DNA from: CAYPNF01 sp964411985
GTDB lineage: Bacteria > Verrucomicrobiota > Verrucomicrobiia > Limisphaerales > J093
Reading direction: 5' to 3'
Length of the DNA: 6,042 nt
NCBI GenBank assembly: GCA_964411985.1
Contig: CAYPNF010000119.1
Location: forward strand, 1-6,042
In this document: positions 4,513-6,042 of the stretch, piece by piece
How the letters are laid out: the number at the start of each line of letters is the position of its first letter
Position numbering within the stretch: the first letter of the stretch is position 1
The notes under the pieces: model-generated
Database searches by the model: none
Told to the model about the DNA's origin: nothing
The model's input: the letters and a program-made list of their open reading frames with translations, nothing else
Program-made: the position numbers and the translations under genes

Positions 4513-6042
4513 ATGACTCCTGTGATGAGAGAGAGTTGTTTTCTGAACCTAGGTCGCCTTTCCGTCGGGATGGGTCTGGCTCTCTTGGCGTGTTCCTGCC
4601 TCCGGGGGGAGACCGGTCCAGGCCAGACTAAGCAAGCGGAGCATCCCATGCTACAAGCTCAGGATTGGAGTCAATTCCGGGGCCCAAACGGTCAAGGTGT
4701 GGCTCGAGCGCGATCATTCCCGGTCGAGCTAGACCTCCAGCGGCAGGTTGTCTGGAAGGTGTCCGTGCCTCCGGGCAATTCCTCGCCCATCGTTCTCCGG
4801 GACGGAGCTCTCGTTATCACTGCGAATGAGGGAGGGCGGCTTCAAACCATTTGCCTCGATCCGAAAGATGGCTCAGTCCGGTGGACTCGAGCGGCACCGA
4901 CAACGCGCCTGGAACCCGCTCTCTCACCTGGAAGATTAGCCGCGCCGACACCGGTGAGCGATGGTTCCCGTGTTTTCGCTTACTTCGGTTCCTTCGGGCT
5001 CATCGCCTACGATATTCAAGGACGGGAACTTTGGCAGAAGCCGTTGACGGTCAACACCAACCGGAACGGTACCGCCAGTTCTCCGATCCTCGCCTCGGGT
5101 CGGCTCATACAACTGGTGGATTGCGCAGTCGGAAAGTCATTCATGCTGGCGGTGGATCCCAACAATGGACAGACCGTCTGGCAGAAGGCTCGTCCGCACG
5201 CCGATTGCGGATGGTCCACGCCGGTGATCTGGGCGACCCCCCGAGGGGAGGAACTGGTGGTTCTAGCCAGCAAGCGGCTCGAAGCTTTCGAACCAGCGAC
5301 GGGGAGCATAATCTGGTGGCTAGGCGGGTTTCCCGACAATGCGGTCACTGTGCCCGTGATCCATGACCGTTTGCTTATTGTCGATGCGGTAGGCTTAGGA
5401 AGCTCAGCCGAGTTTGGTTCGATTCCTCGGTGGAAGGATGTGGCTCGCTACGATACCAACGGTGACGGCAAGATCCAGCGTGCCGAATTGCCTCGAACCG
5501 TTGGTTGGGAAGGGCGTACCATAGCCTCAGCCGAGGCTCCAAGCACTTTCTTCCCCGTGGTGGATGAATTCGACGACTATGACGTCAATCACGATGGCGG
5601 CATCACCCAGGAAGAGTGGGAAGGTTCGCTCGACTCGTATTTGGCGGCTCAACCAAAGAGTCGAATCATTGCCGTGGGCCCAGGGGCGACCGGCGATGCC
5701 ACATCCAAAGTGGTTTGGGAGAACCGCAAAGGGGCGTCCGAGGTTCCTTCTCCTGTGGTCCACGAGGGTCGCCTCTACATCGTCCGGGATGGGGGTATTC
5801 TGACCTGCCTAGAGGCTTCAACCGGACGAATGATCTATCAGGAACGACTGGAAGCGAGTGGCCAGTACCTTGCGTCGCCGGTGGTCGCTGTCTCCGAGGG
5901 ACATGCGGAATTGCTCCTAAGCTCGGAACAGGGCATCATCTCCGTAGTGCCATCGGGGGATACATTTCGGGTGGCGCGAAAGGTCGACCTGGGCGTCACT
6001 ATCAGTGCCACCCCGGTCCTCGATGCTCCGCGCGAACGTACC
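4513..6042 (+). CDS. Predicted lipoprotein with PQQ-type beta-propeller and two inserted EF-hands, C-terminus beyond window
   Basis: The frame is open from ATG at 4513 for exactly 510 codons to the right edge. The N-terminus is a lipoprotein signal: R15, a hydrophobic run at 16-26, and the lipobox L-L-A-C ending at C27, with S28 next, so export and lipid anchoring are expected. Mature residues 51-64 read D-W-S-Q-F-R-G-P-N-G-Q-G-V-A, the usual opening of PQQ-like (BamB-type, COG1520-like) propellers. Blade signatures of the form D-x-x-x-G-x-x-x-W recur, ending at W124, W174, W223, W268 and about Y442. Between blades, two canonical 12-residue EF-hand loops occur at 314-325 (D-T-N-G-D-G-K-I...E) and 357-368 (D-V-N-H-D-G-G-I...E), probably binding calcium. 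Enzyme-type PQQ residues are not evident, so a structural or binding role is likelier than dehydrogenase activity. No good Shine-Dalgarno precedes the ATG. ATG at 4525 is an alternative start that keeps the signal. Confidence 0.9.
   Translation, partial: MTPVMRESCFLNLGRLSVGMGLALLACSCLRGETGPGQTKQAEHPMLQAQDWSQFRGPNGQGVARARSFPVELDLQRQVVWKVSVPPGNSSPIVLRDGALVITANEGGRLQTICLDPKDGSVRWTRAAPTTRLEPALSPGRLAAPTPVSDGSRVFAYFGSFGLIAYDIQGRELWQKPLTVNTNRNGTASSPILASGRLIQLVDCAVGKSFMLAVDPNNGQTVWQKARPHADCGWSTPVIWATPRGEELVVLASKRLEAFEPATGSIIWWLGGFPDNAVTVPVIHDRLLIVDAVGLGSSAEFGSIPRWKDVARYDTNGDGKIQRAELPRTVGWEGRTIASAEAPSTFFPVVDEFDDYDVNHDGGITQEEWEGSLDSYLAAQPKSRIIAVGPGATGDATSKVVWENRKGASEVPSPVVHEGRLYIVRDGGILTCLEASTGRMIYQERLEASGQYLASPVVAVSEGHAELLLSSEQGIISVVPSGDTFRVARKVDLGVTISATPVLDAPRERT

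Noticed and set aside
4165..4516. Overlapping ORFs on both strands (4165-4509 minus, 4205-4516 plus); the plus one ends in an ATGA overlap with the lipoprotein start
   Set aside because: The Arg/Gly/Pro-rich products reflect the G-biased DNA and have no domain. The ATGA overlap alone is weak without a ribosome binding site.
4851..5763. ORFs at 4851-5366 (plus) and 5016-5348, 5527-5763 (minus)
   Set aside because: They are shadows of the propeller gene, whose frame carries the signal peptide, blade motifs and EF-hands.

Overview
This 6,042-base window looks like the chromosome of a free-living, signal-rich Gram-negative bacterium. Verrucomicrobiota (Pedosphaera/Limisphaerales-like) is my best guess; Planctomycetota or Acidobacteriota are alternatives. 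The guess rests on three things: a predicted lipoprotein with a PQQ-type beta-propeller and inserted EF-hands, a small acidic-basic protein of a type I associate with those phyla, and a very long multi-PAS sensor. It is inference from gene style, because there is no rRNA or other phylogenetic marker here.

Layout. (1) Positions 2618 down to 1, minus strand: the N-terminal 872 residues of a giant multi-PAS sensor, probably a histidine kinase. Six complete PAS domains and part of a seventh are present, and the output domain lies beyond the left edge. The frame is open from a well-placed Shine-Dalgarno and ATG to the window edge without a stop. (2) 2615-2824, minus: a doubtful 69-codon ORF whose TGA overlaps the sensor's ATG (ATGA). 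(3) 2825-3574: about 750 bases without a convincing gene. It holds three CCTGAC words spaced exactly 23 bp apart and a strong minus-strand intrinsic terminator with no obvious gene ending at it. (4) 3575-3820, minus: an intact 81-residue protein of unknown function, followed by a hairpin terminator candidate and preceded by an unusually structured leader. (5) 3821-4512: about 690 bases between divergent genes. It contains nested inverted repeats, a 16-bp perfect palindrome within a larger fold, a strongly G-biased tract (119 G against 38 C in 4021-4260), and a competing-hairpin region. (6) 4513 to the right edge, plus: the first 510 residues of the propeller/EF-hand lipoprotein.

How the parts relate. 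The sensor would detect several ligands or redox states and signal through an output domain not seen here. The lipoprotein would sit on the cell surface or in the periplasm. No sequence feature ties the two functionally. The most unusual material is in the two gene-free stretches, which carry much more inverted-repeat structure than a plain spacer would be expected to hold. I found no CRISPR array, tRNA, rRNA, transposase or attachment site.
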